A stretch of 64,000 nucleotides of DNA from JAJDXW01 sp965223775 (GTDB lineage: Bacteria; Pseudomonadota; Gammaproteobacteria; HK1), in NCBI GenBank assembly GCA_965223775.1, contig OZ245021.1:62001-126000 (forward strand), written 5' to 3'. The notes under the pieces were generated by a model, which was not told where the DNA came from, made no database searches, and saw only the letters and a program-made list of their open reading frames with translations. Both the position numbers and the translations under genes were made by a program. The first letter of the stretch is position 1, and every line of letters starts with the position of its first letter. Positions 24,635-33,513 of this stretch are shown in pieces.

Positions 24635-26224
24635 CTATTCGTCCGCGATCCACGCGTATCCCGGGAACTGGAGCCACGCCTTGGCCGGCAGCCAGTCGCG
24701 TACCTGCTTCATCGAAGCCATCGGCCGCAATCCGTGCACCAGCGGAAAGCTCCCGCTGTTGTCGATGATGTGTTTCTGGGCCTGCCGGTGCAGGTCCCGC
24801 CATTCCTCGATGCTGCCTGCCGTATACGCCATCTCCATCAACCGATCGACGTCGGGATTCTGGTGGCACTGGTTGTTCATCCCGTTGGGGACGCACTGCG
24901 GACCGTAGTACCCCATGTCCAGGATGAAGTCGGTGTCGTAGCCCCGGTCGAAGGTGACGCATTCGTCGTCCGCCTTCACGCGCATGTAGGCGGCGCCGAA
25001 TTCGGCGTTGTCCCGCACCCGGATCTCCATCTTGACTCCGATGGCCTTCAGGTTGGCCTGGACGAACTCGTAGGCTTGCAGGGCGCCCGCCACGGGTTCG
25101 TTCTCGGGTGAGGTAATCACGAAGAACTCGAACCCGTCGGGGTAGTCCGTCTCGGCCAGGATCTTCTTCGCTTCCTCCGGATCGTATTTTTCGAACAGAG
25201 GAAGGTCCGGGTCGAACGAGGCCGAGCCGACACCGTAGAGCTGCGTCGCCGGAATGGCCGTGCCCTTGAGGATGACCTCGGCCAGCGTCTTCCGGTCGAT
25301 GGCCATGTTGACCGCCTTTCGTACCCGCCGGTCAGAGAAAGGCCCGCTCGCCTGCCAGCATTCGATCACCTTGGTCGCGGGCAGGCCCCGGAGAAAGACG
25401 TTGAACCGTGGGTTGGCCTGGAGGGGCTCGACCTGGTCCACGGGAATGTCCCACGCGATGTGGACCTCGCCGGCCTTCAGCGCCGCTACCCGCGCCGCCG
25501 GCTCGATGATGGGCCGATACACCATCCGGTCCACGTAGGGCTTCTTGCCCCAATAGTCGTCGTTGCGAGCCATCACGGTGCGCTGACCCCGCACCCACTC
25601 GACGAGCCGGAACGGACCGGTGCCCACCGCGTGCTGTCCGATGCCTTCGTTGCCGAATTCCATGATGGCGGCCGGGCTGATCATGTAGTAGTTGGGAAGG
25701 CTTGCGATGGCTTCGATGAACCCGACGTTCGCCTGTGCCAGCTCCACCTCGAACGTGTGCTCGTCCACCACCCTCGAGCCCTTGAGGCCCTTCAGCACGC
25801 CTGTCGCGGTGCTGCCGACCTGCTGGTCGTAATACGGCGAGTCCTTGTCCGTCATTCGCTGGAAGTTGAAGTGGGCGGCCTCGGCGTTGAAGGGAGTTCC
25901 ATCGTGAAACTTCACGCCCTTGCGCAGGTTGAAGGTATACGTCTTGCCATCGTCCGAAACGCTCCAGCTCGTGGCGAGCCCCGGTACGATGGGGTGGAAT
26001 TGCTCGTCTGCCGTCCAGTCCTTCTCCACCAGGCCGTTGTACAACGGCATGAGGGCATTGTGTTGCGAGCTGCTGATGTACTTCTGGATGTCCAGATCGG
26101 GCGTGTCGTTGGTGGTCGCCACCACCAGGGTCCCGCCGGTGCGCACCTCGCTGAATGCGGCCGTGGAGCTGAAGAGGGCAAGGATTCCGAGAATTGCGAC
26201 TGACGCCGCCCGGGTAAAGGGCAT
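24635..26224 (-). CDS. ABC transporter substrate-binding protein, family 5 (peptide type)
   Basis: 529 residues from the ATG at 26224, which starts a Sec signal peptide (MPFTRAASVAILGILALFSS, cleavage near T-A-A-F-S) and has GGAGC upstream; the frame extends to 26314 but without signal features. SBP_bac_5 hallmarks: Y-N-G-L-V-E-K-D-W, L-R-K-G-V-K-F-H-D-G-T-P-F-N-A-E and R-R-V-R-K-A-V-N-M-A-I-D-R. It captures the substrate in the periplasm. Family members bind peptides, nickel chelates, opines or glutathione, so the name peptide is by homology only. First gene of the operon; divergent from the flavoprotein gene at 26672. Confidence 0.93.
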   Translation of the reverse strand: MPFTRAASVAILGILALFSSTAAFSEVRTGGTLVVATTNDTPDLDIQKYISSSQHNALMPLYNGLVEKDWTADEQFHPIVPGLATSWSVSDDGKTYTFNLRKGVKFHDGTPFNAEAAHFNFQRMTDKDSPYYDQQVGSTATGVLKGLKGSRVVDEHTFEVELAQANVGFIEAIASLPNYYMISPAAIMEFGNEGIGQHAVGTGPFRLVEWVRGQRTVMARNDDYWGKKPYVDRMVYRPIIEPAARVAALKAGEVHIAWDIPVDQVEPLQANPRFNVFLRGLPATKVIECWQASGPFSDRRVRKAVNMAIDRKTLAEVILKGTAIPATQLYGVGSASFDPDLPLFEKYDPEEAKKILAETDYPDGFEFFVITSPENEPVAGALQAYEFVQANLKAIGVKMEIRVRDNAEFGAAYMRVKADDECVTFDRGYDTDFILDMGYYGPQCVPNGMNNQCHQNPDVDRLMEMAYTAGSIEEWRDLHRQAQKHIIDNSGSFPLVHGLRPMASMKQVRDWLPAKAWLQFPGYAWIADE

Positions 26225-26671
26225 TTTGCTGCTCCGTTTTCTGTTCACGACCAGCGGTTTGTAGCAGAGCCGCGGAACATAAGTCAAACTGCTCCAAGTG
26301 TGAATGGGGTGCATTTCCAGATCTGAAAATTTTATAAAATCAATATGTTATTCGGAAACATATCGTCTGCGGTATTACCTCGCTCGTCCGAGAAAGATCA
26401 GCGAACCAAGAATTGCATCAGCCTGAGCCCGGCGCTCGCGGTCGCGTGGAGCACCGCCTCGAGACGTGAATTCCGGGAGCCGGCGGCGGCGTCCCGATGG
26501 GGGCGACCCGCTCCGGCGCCGGCCGAGCGCGGCGGGTTGGCGGACTCCCGGAGCCTTGACTCTCCCACGAGGTCCCGACCACACTCGCCGGGCGGTGCGG
26601 ATCGGGCGGTCGTGTTTCTTCTCGCCGCACATCCGCCCGCCGCGCCGGGGGATCGGGTCGGGAGGAAGCGG
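26225..26671. promoter_or_regulatory. Divergent intergenic region (ABC operon / flavoprotein)
   Basis: 447 bases between two divergent genes. The part nearest the binding-protein gene (about 26315-26360) is markedly AT-rich (AAAATTTTATAAAATC and similar), as expected for promoters. The remainder is GC-rich and has a rightward open frame that lacks protein-like features. No specific operator could be assigned. Confidence 0.5.
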
Positions 26672-28696
26672 ATGGCGAGCAAGTACCCCTGGACCTTTTC
26701 GCCCTGGCGGCTCCGCAGGACCGAGATCCGGAACCGCGTCGTGTTCCCGCCGACGTGCCCCACCTGGGTCGACAACGGCGGCGTCCTCACCGACATGGCG
26801 ACCGAGTACTACCGGGAACGCGCGCGCGGCGGGGTCGGGCTCATCATCATCGGTGCGTCTCACGTTCATGCCGACTCGCTCGCCGCGCCGCTCCTCACGC
26901 CGCAGCTCTACAACGACGACAACATCGAGCCGCTGGCGCGCGTGGCCGAAGCGGTTCACGCCGAGGGGGCTCGGCTTGCCATTCAGCTATGGCACTCCGG
27001 GGTGCGCGGGCTGCCGTTTCCGAAGCAGGACCCCGCCGCTCCGCTCGATGCAAGCTGGTACACGCTCTCCCCGAGCCAGGTGCCGCTCGGCGAGTTCCCC
27101 GGAGGATCGACGCCCAAGGCGATGACCGATGAGGAGATCCTCGAGCTCATCGACGCCTATGCCGCCGCGGCCCGGCGATCCATGGCGGCGGGCCTCGACG
27201 GCGTCGAATTCCACCTGAGCCACGGCTACCTGCCCTGGCAGTTCCTGTCCCCGCTCTACAACAAGCGCACCGACCGGTGGGGCGGCTCGCATGAAGGGCG
27301 GCTGCGCTTCCCGGTCGAGGCGATGAACGCCATCCGCGGCGCGATCGGCCGGGATGCGTTCATGGGGTACCGGATCAATTCCACGTCCTTCTGGCCGGGC
27401 GACCTCGAGATCGACCAGGTGAAGGAGATCGTCCGCGACCTCGAAAGGCTGGTCGATCTCGACTACGTCAGCGTCTCCGCGGGCGTCCATCACTCCTTCA
27501 TCCACACCCCGATGCACTTCGAGGGCGGCTGGGAGAAGGAATACGCGGGCGAGGTGCGCAAGGTGTCGTCCAAGCCGGTCCTGCTGGTCGGCCGGATCAC
27601 CACCCCCGACGTCGCGGAGCAGCTCCTCAAGGACGGCCACGGCGACGCCGTCTGCCTGGCGCGACAGCTCTTCACCGACCCCGAGTGGGCGAACAAGGCG
27701 CGCGAGGGCCGCGAGGACGACATCCGCCGCTGCGTCGCCGCGAACCTGTGCTGGCGCAACGCCGCCACGGGCCAGCGCGTGCAGTGCGTCTACAACCCGA
27801 CCATCGGCCGCGAAGGGGTATGGGGGGTGACCACGCTCGACCGGGTATCGGCCTCGAAGAAGGTGCTCATCGTCGGCGGCGGGCCGGCGGGGCTCGAATG
27901 CGCGCGGGTGGCGGCGGCGCGCGGCCATCGGGTCAAGGTTTACGAGCGTGAGTCGGAGACCGGCGGACACGTGCGCATCCAGTCCCTGCTCCCCGACCGC
28001 GGGGAGTTCGCTTCCGCGTGGACCTGGCTCGATCGACAGGCCCGCAAGAACGGGGCGGAGATCGTCGCGAAGCATCCCGTGGATGCCGGCAATCTCGACG
28101 ACGTGCTCGCCCGCGAGGACCCGGACCACGTCGTGGTCGCCACCGGGTCCCGGGTGTGCGTGGACGGCTTTCAGGGGTGGACCGCGGAGGCCCTTCCCGG
28201 CTGGGAGACCGGGCGTTGCATTGGTTGGGACGCGGTTCTCACCGGCGCGGCCGTCCCTCGTGGCGAAGTGATGGTCGTGGACGACGTCTCGAACGCGATC
28301 GCGCCGCTGACGGCGGTCAAGATCCGGCAGGGTGGGGCCGCGAAGGTGCGGCTGGTAACCCGGTGGCCCATGGTCGGCATGGAGACCATGGCGGATGTCT
28401 ACCACGACTGGATCCTGCCGAAGCTCTTCGAGACCGGGGTCGAGATCATCGTCAACCACTTCGTCCGGAGCATCAGCGGAAGCACGGTCGAGCTCTACAA
28501 CGTGCACTACTCCGAGCACACACTCACGTTGAAGGCGGACACGATCGTCATGGTGACCGGGCGCCAGTCCGAGAACGCGATCGAGGACATGGTCCGGGCC
28601 CGCGGGATCTCCGTCGAGACCATCGGCGACGCAACCGCCCCGCGCGGCACCTTCGAGGCGGTGTTCGAGGGCCACCGGGCCGCGCGCGCGATGTGA
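26672..28696 (+). CDS. FAD/FMN oxidoreductase, old-yellow-enzyme / trimethylamine-dehydrogenase type
   Basis: 674 residues from the ATG at 26672, with GGAGGA 6 bases ahead. The N-terminal FMN-binding TIM barrel (about residues 8-350) includes L-A-I-Q-L-W-H-S-G and G-V-E-F-H-L-S-H-G-Y-L, with F-L-S-P-L-Y-N-K-R-T-D. A C-terminal nucleotide-binding domain starts with V-L-I-V-G-G-G-P-A-G-L-E. Relatives include trimethylamine, dimethylamine and histamine dehydrogenases and 2,4-dienoyl-CoA reductase. The iron-sulfur region reads C-V-A-A-N-L-C-W and a later Q-C-V-Y-N-P, so three of four cysteines are present and the second is Ala. An amine or N-methyl substrate fits the neighbourhood but is not proven. 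Confidence 0.9.
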   Translation: MASKYPWTFSPWRLRRTEIRNRVVFPPTCPTWVDNGGVLTDMATEYYRERARGGVGLIIIGASHVHADSLAAPLLTPQLYNDDNIEPLARVAEAVHAEGARLAIQLWHSGVRGLPFPKQDPAAPLDASWYTLSPSQVPLGEFPGGSTPKAMTDEEILELIDAYAAAARRSMAAGLDGVEFHLSHGYLPWQFLSPLYNKRTDRWGGSHEGRLRFPVEAMNAIRGAIGRDAFMGYRINSTSFWPGDLEIDQVKEIVRDLERLVDLDYVSVSAGVHHSFIHTPMHFEGGWEKEYAGEVRKVSSKPVLLVGRITTPDVAEQLLKDGHGDAVCLARQLFTDPEWANKAREGREDDIRRCVAANLCWRNAATGQRVQCVYNPTIGREGVWGVTTLDRVSASKKVLIVGGGPAGLECARVAAARGHRVKVYERESETGGHVRIQSLLPDRGEFASAWTWLDRQARKNGAEIVAKHPVDAGNLDDVLAREDPDHVVVATGSRVCVDGFQGWTAEALPGWETGRCIGWDAVLTGAAVPRGEVMVVDDVSNAIAPLTAVKIRQGGAAKVRLVTRWPMVGMETMADVYHDWILPKLFETGVEIIVNHFVRSISGSTVELYNVHYSEHTLTLKADTIVMVTGRQSENAIEDMVRARGISVETIGDATAPRGTFEAVFEGHRAARAM

Positions 28697-28866
28697 GCCG
28701 CCCGTGCCGGGCGTCCCGCGGCCGGCCAGCCGGCCCCCGCGATACGATGTACGCCGCCGGGCGAAGGCTTCACATCCCGAAGCGAGCCCTCGTCCTGAGA
28801 CGCTCAGCAGGCGGCCGGTTTTCGCCGCCGGCGCGAACGAGTCCGTTTCCGCGCAGCGAGGAAGTC

Positions 28867-29322
28867 ATGATCGAAGTGAACGGAATGGCGCACGTCATGC
28901 TCACCGTCAGCCGGTACGACGAGGCCAAGGCGTTCTACTCCCGGCTGATGCCCGCGCTCGGCCTCGAGTGCGTCTTCGACGGCAGCAACATGTGCTACTT
29001 CGTCGGTGGCCGCACCGCGCTCGGCCTTCAGCCGTGCAAGCCCGAGCACGCGGGGGAGCGTTTCGTGCAGGGCCGGGTGGGTCTCCATCACATCTGCTTC
29101 AGAGCCCGTTCGCGCGAGGACGTGGACAAGGTCGAGACGGTTCTCGAGGAGATTGGGGCGCACGTCGTCAGTCCGGCCAGGGAAGGGCCGTGGGCGCATG
29201 GCTACTACTACGTCCTTTGCGAAGATCCGGACGGGATCCGGATCGAGGTGAACTTCGTTCCGGGACAGGGCGTGCTCGCCGAGGGCGCCGAGTTCAACCC
29301 CGGAGACGACTGGAGGCGGTAG
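28867..29322 (+). CDS. VOC superfamily protein (glyoxalase/dioxygenase fold)
   Basis: 151 residues from the ATG at 28867, preceded by GAGGAAG. Two beta-alpha-beta-beta-beta modules are apparent: M-A-H-V-M-L-T-V-S at the N-terminus and G-L-H-H-I-C-F-R-A with P-D-G-I-R-I-E-V-N-F near the end. The His and Glu of these strands are the usual metal ligands. It lies 170 bases after the flavoprotein gene in the same direction and could be co-transcribed. VOC proteins include lyases, dioxygenases and epimerases, so the reaction is unknown. Confidence 0.87.
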   Translation: MIEVNGMAHVMLTVSRYDEAKAFYSRLMPALGLECVFDGSNMCYFVGGRTALGLQPCKPEHAGERFVQGRVGLHHICFRARSREDVDKVETVLEEIGAHVVSPAREGPWAHGYYYVLCEDPDGIRIEVNFVPGQGVLAEGAEFNPGDDWRR

Positions 29323-29511
29323 ATCGCGGGCGGTCGAGGGGTGCCTTCGGCACTTCGAGGGGACGGGCCGGCGGTGCGGCCCGACTCGGCCCGACCCCGC
29401 ATTCAGGCGGCGACGAAGGGATGTTCCGATTCTGGCAATGGCCGAGGAAAATTCCAAAGCCAGGGACGGGAGTAGAATGAGGCCCACGGCGCGCGCTACT
29501 CTGACGGGCCG

Positions 29512-29766
29512 GTGGAGGAGCCGCGGGATACCGTCGAACGCCTCGTCCGCGTCCAGCGACTTCAGACTCGCTGGATCCGTTGCTTCGCCGAGCAGCGCCC
29601 CGACATGCGCGAGTCGGCCAGGGCTCTCGGCCGGCGAATCGCGACCTCCGCCCGGCGATTGGAGCGAAGAGAGGGTTTCGACGAAATCATGCCCGCCCTT
29701 CAATCCGAAACGCGCAACTGGGGCGAGGAAGGCGAGTCGATCACGAAGGAGCCGGACGGCGCGTGA
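29512..29766 (+). CDS. Small ORF upstream of the epimerase, uncertain
   Basis: An 84-codon frame from a GTG at 29512 whose TGA overlaps the GTG of the epimerase gene (GTGA at 29763-29766). The sequence is helical and charged (R-L-V-R-V-Q-R-L-Q-T-R-W and R-R-I-A-T-S-A-R-R-L-E-R). No family is recognised. The overlap supports coupling, but the ORF could be spurious. Confidence 0.35.
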   Translation: MEEPRDTVERLVRVQRLQTRWIRCFAEQRPDMRESARALGRRIATSARRLERREGFDEIMPALQSETRNWGEEGESITKEPDGA

Positions 29767-30521
29767 CCGACAACATTCTCATCACCGGCATGAGCGGCCT
29801 CATCGGCGGCGCGGCGCGCCGGCGCTTTGAGCCCCGATCGCGACTCACCGCGCTGAATCGCAGTGACGTGCCCGGCGTGACGACGGTTAGCGCCGATCTC
29901 TCCGACCTCGACGCGATACGGTCTGCCTTCGAGGGCCAGGACACCGTCATTCACCTTGCCGCGAAGGCGGGGGACCGCCATACCTGGGAGGATCTTCGCG
30001 ATACCAATGTCATCGGCACCCGGAACGTGCTGGAGGCTGCCCGGCTCGCCGGCTGCAAGCGCGTGGTGTTCGCGAGCTCGGGCGCCACCGTCGCCGGCTG
30101 GGAGCGCGAGGAGCCGTACCGCGCGATCGTCGAGGGCCGGTACGACGACGTGCCGGAGGACTGGGTGCGGATTCGCCACGACATGGCCACGCGCCCGAAC
30201 GGCCCGTACGCGAGCACCAAGGTCTGGGGCGAGTCCCTCGCGCGCTACTATGCGGACACCTTCGATCTGTCCGTACTCTCGTTGCGCATCGGCTACGTCA
30301 ACGCCGTGGACCGGCCGGTCGGTGCGCGAATTTTTTCCGTGTGGTGCAGCCAGCGCGACATCGTCAATGCCATCGAGCTTGCCGTCGACGCGGACGACTC
30401 GCTCGGATACGACATCTTCTTCGTCCAATCCGACAACAAGTGGGGCTATCGCGATCTCTCGCACGCCCGCGAGGTGCTCGGGTTCGCCCCCCAGGATGCC
30501 GCCGAGGACCATCGTGGATAG
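29763..30521 (+). CDS. NAD-dependent epimerase/dehydratase family protein
   Basis: 252 residues from the GTG at 29763 (V-T-D-N-I-L-I-T-G-M-S-G-L-I-G-G). The glycine-rich NAD(P)-binding loop G-M-S-G-L-I-G is at about residues 9-15, and the catalytic Tyr and Lys are in Y-A-S-T-K. V-I-H-L-A-A-K-A and V-F-A-S-S-G-A-T are the usual extended-SDR landmarks. At 252 residues it is at the short end of the family, matching uronate-dehydrogenase-like members. The start overlaps the stop of a small upstream ORF. It converges on the DUF1989 gene. Confidence 0.88.
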   Translation: MTDNILITGMSGLIGGAARRRFEPRSRLTALNRSDVPGVTTVSADLSDLDAIRSAFEGQDTVIHLAAKAGDRHTWEDLRDTNVIGTRNVLEAARLAGCKRVVFASSGATVAGWEREEPYRAIVEGRYDDVPEDWVRIRHDMATRPNGPYASTKVWGESLARYYADTFDLSVLSLRIGYVNAVDRPVGARIFSVWCSQRDIVNAIELAVDADDSLGYDIFFVQSDNKWGYRDLSHAREVLGFAPQDAAEDHRG

Positions 30522-30553
30522 GCGTGGCGGTGCCCCGCCGCATTCGTTTGCGG

Positions 30554-31189
30554 TCAGCGTCGATACCGAATCGCACGTACCGGAGTAGGTCCGGCACCGG
30601 TGGCGGGGTTCAGTGCCTCCGGGCAGTTCGAGATGACGACGAGGACGTCCATTTCCGCGCGCAGGGTGACGTGATCGCCGGGCCTGGACCATCCATCGTC
30701 GATCCGGGCGCTTCCGTCGGCCGTGACCGGCACCCTCATGAAGAAGTTGATGTTGGGCACGACGGCCGGCGCGCCGAGCCCGTGGCGGGCGAGCTCGGAC
30801 TCGAAGTTCTGCTGGCACGCGCGCGGGTTGCGGGCGCCGTACCGGACGTCGTCGAGCTCGAACGAGCAGCACCCGAAGATCGTGTCGTGTCCGCCGCAGG
30901 TATCTTCGACGATCGTCATCATCTTGCGGGCGCGCACGGACCATAGCACCGAGCCCTGGCCGAGGTAGATGTTGCCCTGCAGCTTGACGGTGTTCGGCGC
31001 GTGGTAGCGCTCCTCGGGGTCGCTGGCGTTGTAGCAGAGGAAGTCGATTGCCTGCTGGCCTTCGAGGTCGACGAGCACCAGGTGCTCGCCCGGGGCGACG
31101 CGCCCGCTCCAGGGCAGCCCGGCTCCGACGACGGTGTCCTCGATGACGGCGGTCGCGTCGGCAGGCACATAGGGGTCCGGCGAAGTCAT
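30554..31189 (-). CDS. DUF1989 (urea carboxylase-associated) family protein
   Basis: 211 residues from the ATG at 31189; the upstream frame to 31312 is not protein-like. Conserved blocks are G-Q-Q-A-I-D-F-L-C-Y, G-Q-G-S-V-L-W-S, C-G-G-H-D-T-I-F-G-C-C-S and P-N-I-N-F-F-M-R-V-P-V, characteristic of DUF1989. Members are often encoded beside urea carboxylase/allophanate hydrolase and aminomethyltransferase-like genes and are linked to urea or carboxyguanidine catabolism. No urea carboxylase is in the window. Several conserved Cys and His suggest metal binding. Confidence 0.88.
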   Translation of the reverse strand: MTSPDPYVPADATAVIEDTVVGAGLPWSGRVAPGEHLVLVDLEGQQAIDFLCYNASDPEERYHAPNTVKLQGNIYLGQGSVLWSVRARKMMTIVEDTCGGHDTIFGCCSFELDDVRYGARNPRACQQNFESELARHGLGAPAVVPNINFFMRVPVTADGSARIDDGWSRPGDHVTLRAEMDVLVVISNCPEALNPATGAGPTPVRAIRYRR

Positions 31190-31714
31190 CCAATCAGCCT
31201 CCGGGGGGATGGGGGGCCGGATCAGGGTAGACCGTGCTGCCTGCCGAGGGTAGCCGCAATATCTCACCGATTTTCGTTGCGAGAGCGCCAATCTGTCGCT
31301 TCGCGCTCCCAAGGCCGCCGTGGAAGCGGGCCGTACTCCCTCAAGCCGCTTCGACAGCGTGAACGCGCGAGTGTCGACTACGCCTTCAGCCAGCGCGCAA
31401 GCGCTCGTTCAGTCCGCGAAGCTGCGAAAACAGATGCGGCCCGCTGCCACGGCATTCTGCTTCGCAGCTTCGCGGCGCCCTCGCGATGACAATCGGTGAT
31501 ATGCGTGTTCGGCTTTTCCTCGACACCAAGATTTCTACAACATACTGAAAAATAATATTTTTTTGCTGTAAGGGTTCCTGCGTGTCCCTTTGTAACCACT
31601 TGGGAAACACCGATGGAACACCAACGTGGCCCCGACCAATCGGCGTTGCAACGCACGGAACGCAACCGTTCCACCGAGCCGCGATGGCGAGAAGGCCGAG
31701 CGGATCGGGAAAAT
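31190..31714. other. Intergenic region with REP-like hairpin
   Basis: 525 bases without a gene. It contains a 15-bp perfect inverted repeat (31414-31428 and 31461-31475), resembling the repetitive extragenic palindromes with GCGAAGC words common in high-GC genomes, and an AT-rich tract near 31540-31570. It lies beyond the 3' end of the hyuB gene at 31715 and ahead of the DUF1989 gene. Confidence 0.55.
31414..31475. repeat. REP-like inverted repeat (15-bp arms)
   Basis: CCGCGAAGCTGCGAA (31414-31428) and its exact complement TTCGCAGCTTCGCGG (31461-31475) flank a 32-base loop; GCGCCCTCGCGATGAC follows. The wording resembles dispersed extragenic palindromes of high-GC genomes. Only one copy was found in this window. 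Confidence 0.6.
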
Positions 31715-33469
31715 CTAACCGGCGGTCCGCCCGGGAGAGCACCGTTCCCTCGTGGGACGCCTCAGCGCCTCGGTCCGCGCAGGGTCGATACGACCATTTT
31801 CCAGCACCACGCCGTAGTGTTCCTTCGCCGCGTCCGGGCTGACCTTGCCGGCGCGCACGTCGGCCAGCACGAGTGCGGGATCCCGTTCCAGGGGGTCGCC
31901 GTAGCCCGCGCCGCCCGGTGTTTCCACTCGAATCGTCGTCCCGGATGCGACCGGAAGCTCCGAGAACACGCCGGGGAGGCGGCGCTCCTGATCGCCTCCC
32001 GGATACAGGAGGAAACGGCCCGACGCCCCCGAGCCGCCGCCATTCAACCCCTCGGCGGGCATCGTTTGCCGCATCCCTCGCCCTGAAACCTTCGGTTCCG
32101 CGCCCCACATCGCGATGTCGGTGCGCATGGCGAGTCCGCCGCGGAATTTCCCCGCCCCGCCGGAGTCGGGGACAAGCTCCGAGCGCCGGACGATGAGGGG
32201 AAACTCCTGCTCCGTCGCTTCGGCCGGCGTGCTGTTGGCGATGGTGGCATGGACCCGGACCGCGTCCTTGCCGTCGTGATCGAACAGGGCGCCGGAGCCT
32301 CCGGCGAAGATCTCGTAGTCGACGAAGTACTCGCTCCAGCGGTGGTCGACGCCGCTGAAGATGATTCCCTGGCGCGGCCCGCAGCCGGCCATTACGCGCT
32401 CCGGCACCGCCTCGAACAGGGCGCCGTGCAACAGATCGCCGAGCATGTTGGTCGTGGGCGAGCGGTCGCCGACGGCGGCGGGCGGCCGGCAGTTGAGCAC
32501 GCTGCCGGGTGGAACCCTCACTTCGATGGCGCGAAAGTACCCGGCGTTCGGCGGAAGGCTGGGGTCCGCAACTACCTTGACCGCCTGATAGACGCTTGCT
32601 TCGGTCGCGTTGAGGACGCAATTGCGCGCGCCTGCCACCTGCGGGTCGGTGCCTGCGAAGTCGAACTCGATGCCGTCGCCCGCGATGCCGACCGTGACCT
32701 TGAGACGTACGGCCGCCTCCCCGACGCCGTCGTGGTCGAGAAACAGTTCGTTCTCGTAGCGTCCATCCGGCATCTTGGCGATCGCGGCGCGCGTCCGCGC
32801 CTCGGAATAGTCGAGCAGAGCCGCGGCGGCGGCATGGACCGAATCGGCGCCGAAGCGGTCGAAGGTTTCCTGCACCCTTCGCGCGCCCACCGCGTTGGCG
32901 GCGAGCTGGGCCTTGATGTCGCCGGTTCGCTCGCCCGGCGTCCGGGAATTGATGAGAACGATTTCGAGCACGTCCTCGCAGAGCACTCCGCCCCTTGCGA
33001 GCCGAACTGGTGGGATTCGCAGCCCTTCCTGGAAGATGCTCGTGCAGTCCGCACTCTCGCTGCCCGCGACCTTGCCGCCGATGTCGGAGTGGTGAGCGAG
33101 GCTGGCCACGAATCCCACCAGCCGGTTCTCGTGGAAGACGGGACTCGTGGCCGTCAGGTCCGGCAGGTGCGAGCCCCCGCCGATATACGGGTCGTTGGTC
33201 AGGAATACGTCTCCCGGCCGCAGCTCGTGCGGCGGGTACCGGCGGGCGAGGTTGTCCACCATCCCCAGCATTGACCCGAAATGAATGGGAGAGGAGGTCC
33301 CCAGCGCAAGCGCGTCGCCGTCCGCATTGAAGATGGCGGTCGAGCAATCCCTGCGCTCCTTGATGTTGGGCGAATAGGCCGTCTTCACCAGGGTGGCGAA
33401 CATCTCCTCGGCCGTCGAGTGGAGCCGATGAGCGATGACCTCGGTCGTCAGGACGTCGGGTGCGGCCAT
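31715..33469 (-). CDS. Hydantoinase B/oxoprolinase family protein
   Basis: 584 residues from the ATG at 33469; the frame continues upstream to 34324 but only as antisense to the aminotransferase. Starts MAAPDVLTTEVIAHRLHSTA and has the HyuB landmarks K-T-A-Y-S-P-N-I-K-E-R-R-D-C-S, F-L-T-N-D-P-Y-I-G-G-G-S-H, A-H-H-S-D-I-G-G and P-G-G-A-G-Y-G-D-P-L. It is a close paralogue of the HyuB at 36570-38315. It lies last in a leftward operon hyuB, hyuA, aminotransferase, hyuB. One HyuA may serve both HyuB proteins, giving alternative complexes; that is inference. Confidence 0.94.
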   Translation of the reverse strand: MAAPDVLTTEVIAHRLHSTAEEMFATLVKTAYSPNIKERRDCSTAIFNADGDALALGTSSPIHFGSMLGMVDNLARRYPPHELRPGDVFLTNDPYIGGGSHLPDLTATSPVFHENRLVGFVASLAHHSDIGGKVAGSESADCTSIFQEGLRIPPVRLARGGVLCEDVLEIVLINSRTPGERTGDIKAQLAANAVGARRVQETFDRFGADSVHAAAAALLDYSEARTRAAIAKMPDGRYENELFLDHDGVGEAAVRLKVTVGIAGDGIEFDFAGTDPQVAGARNCVLNATEASVYQAVKVVADPSLPPNAGYFRAIEVRVPPGSVLNCRPPAAVGDRSPTTNMLGDLLHGALFEAVPERVMAGCGPRQGIIFSGVDHRWSEYFVDYEIFAGGSGALFDHDGKDAVRVHATIANSTPAEATEQEFPLIVRRSELVPDSGGAGKFRGGLAMRTDIAMWGAEPKVSGRGMRQTMPAEGLNGGGSGASGRFLLYPGGDQERRLPGVFSELPVASGTTIRVETPGGAGYGDPLERDPALVLADVRAGKVSPDAAKEHYGVVLENGRIDPARTEALRRPTRERCSPGRTAG

Positions 33470-33513
33470 GGCCTGCCCTCGGGCAATCGAATCGGGGTGC
33501 CGCCCGATGCGTA

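Noticed and set aside
21673..24768. A rightward open frame of more than 1000 codons across the peptide ABC operon
   Set aside because: It lies antisense to five well-supported transporter genes and is rich in His, Arg, Asp and Gln repeats, typical of the complementary strand of high-GC coding DNA.
31190..31714. Small RNA or attenuator between DUF1989 and hyuB genes
   Set aside because: The hairpin is of extragenic-palindrome type, and no promoter-terminator pair was visible.
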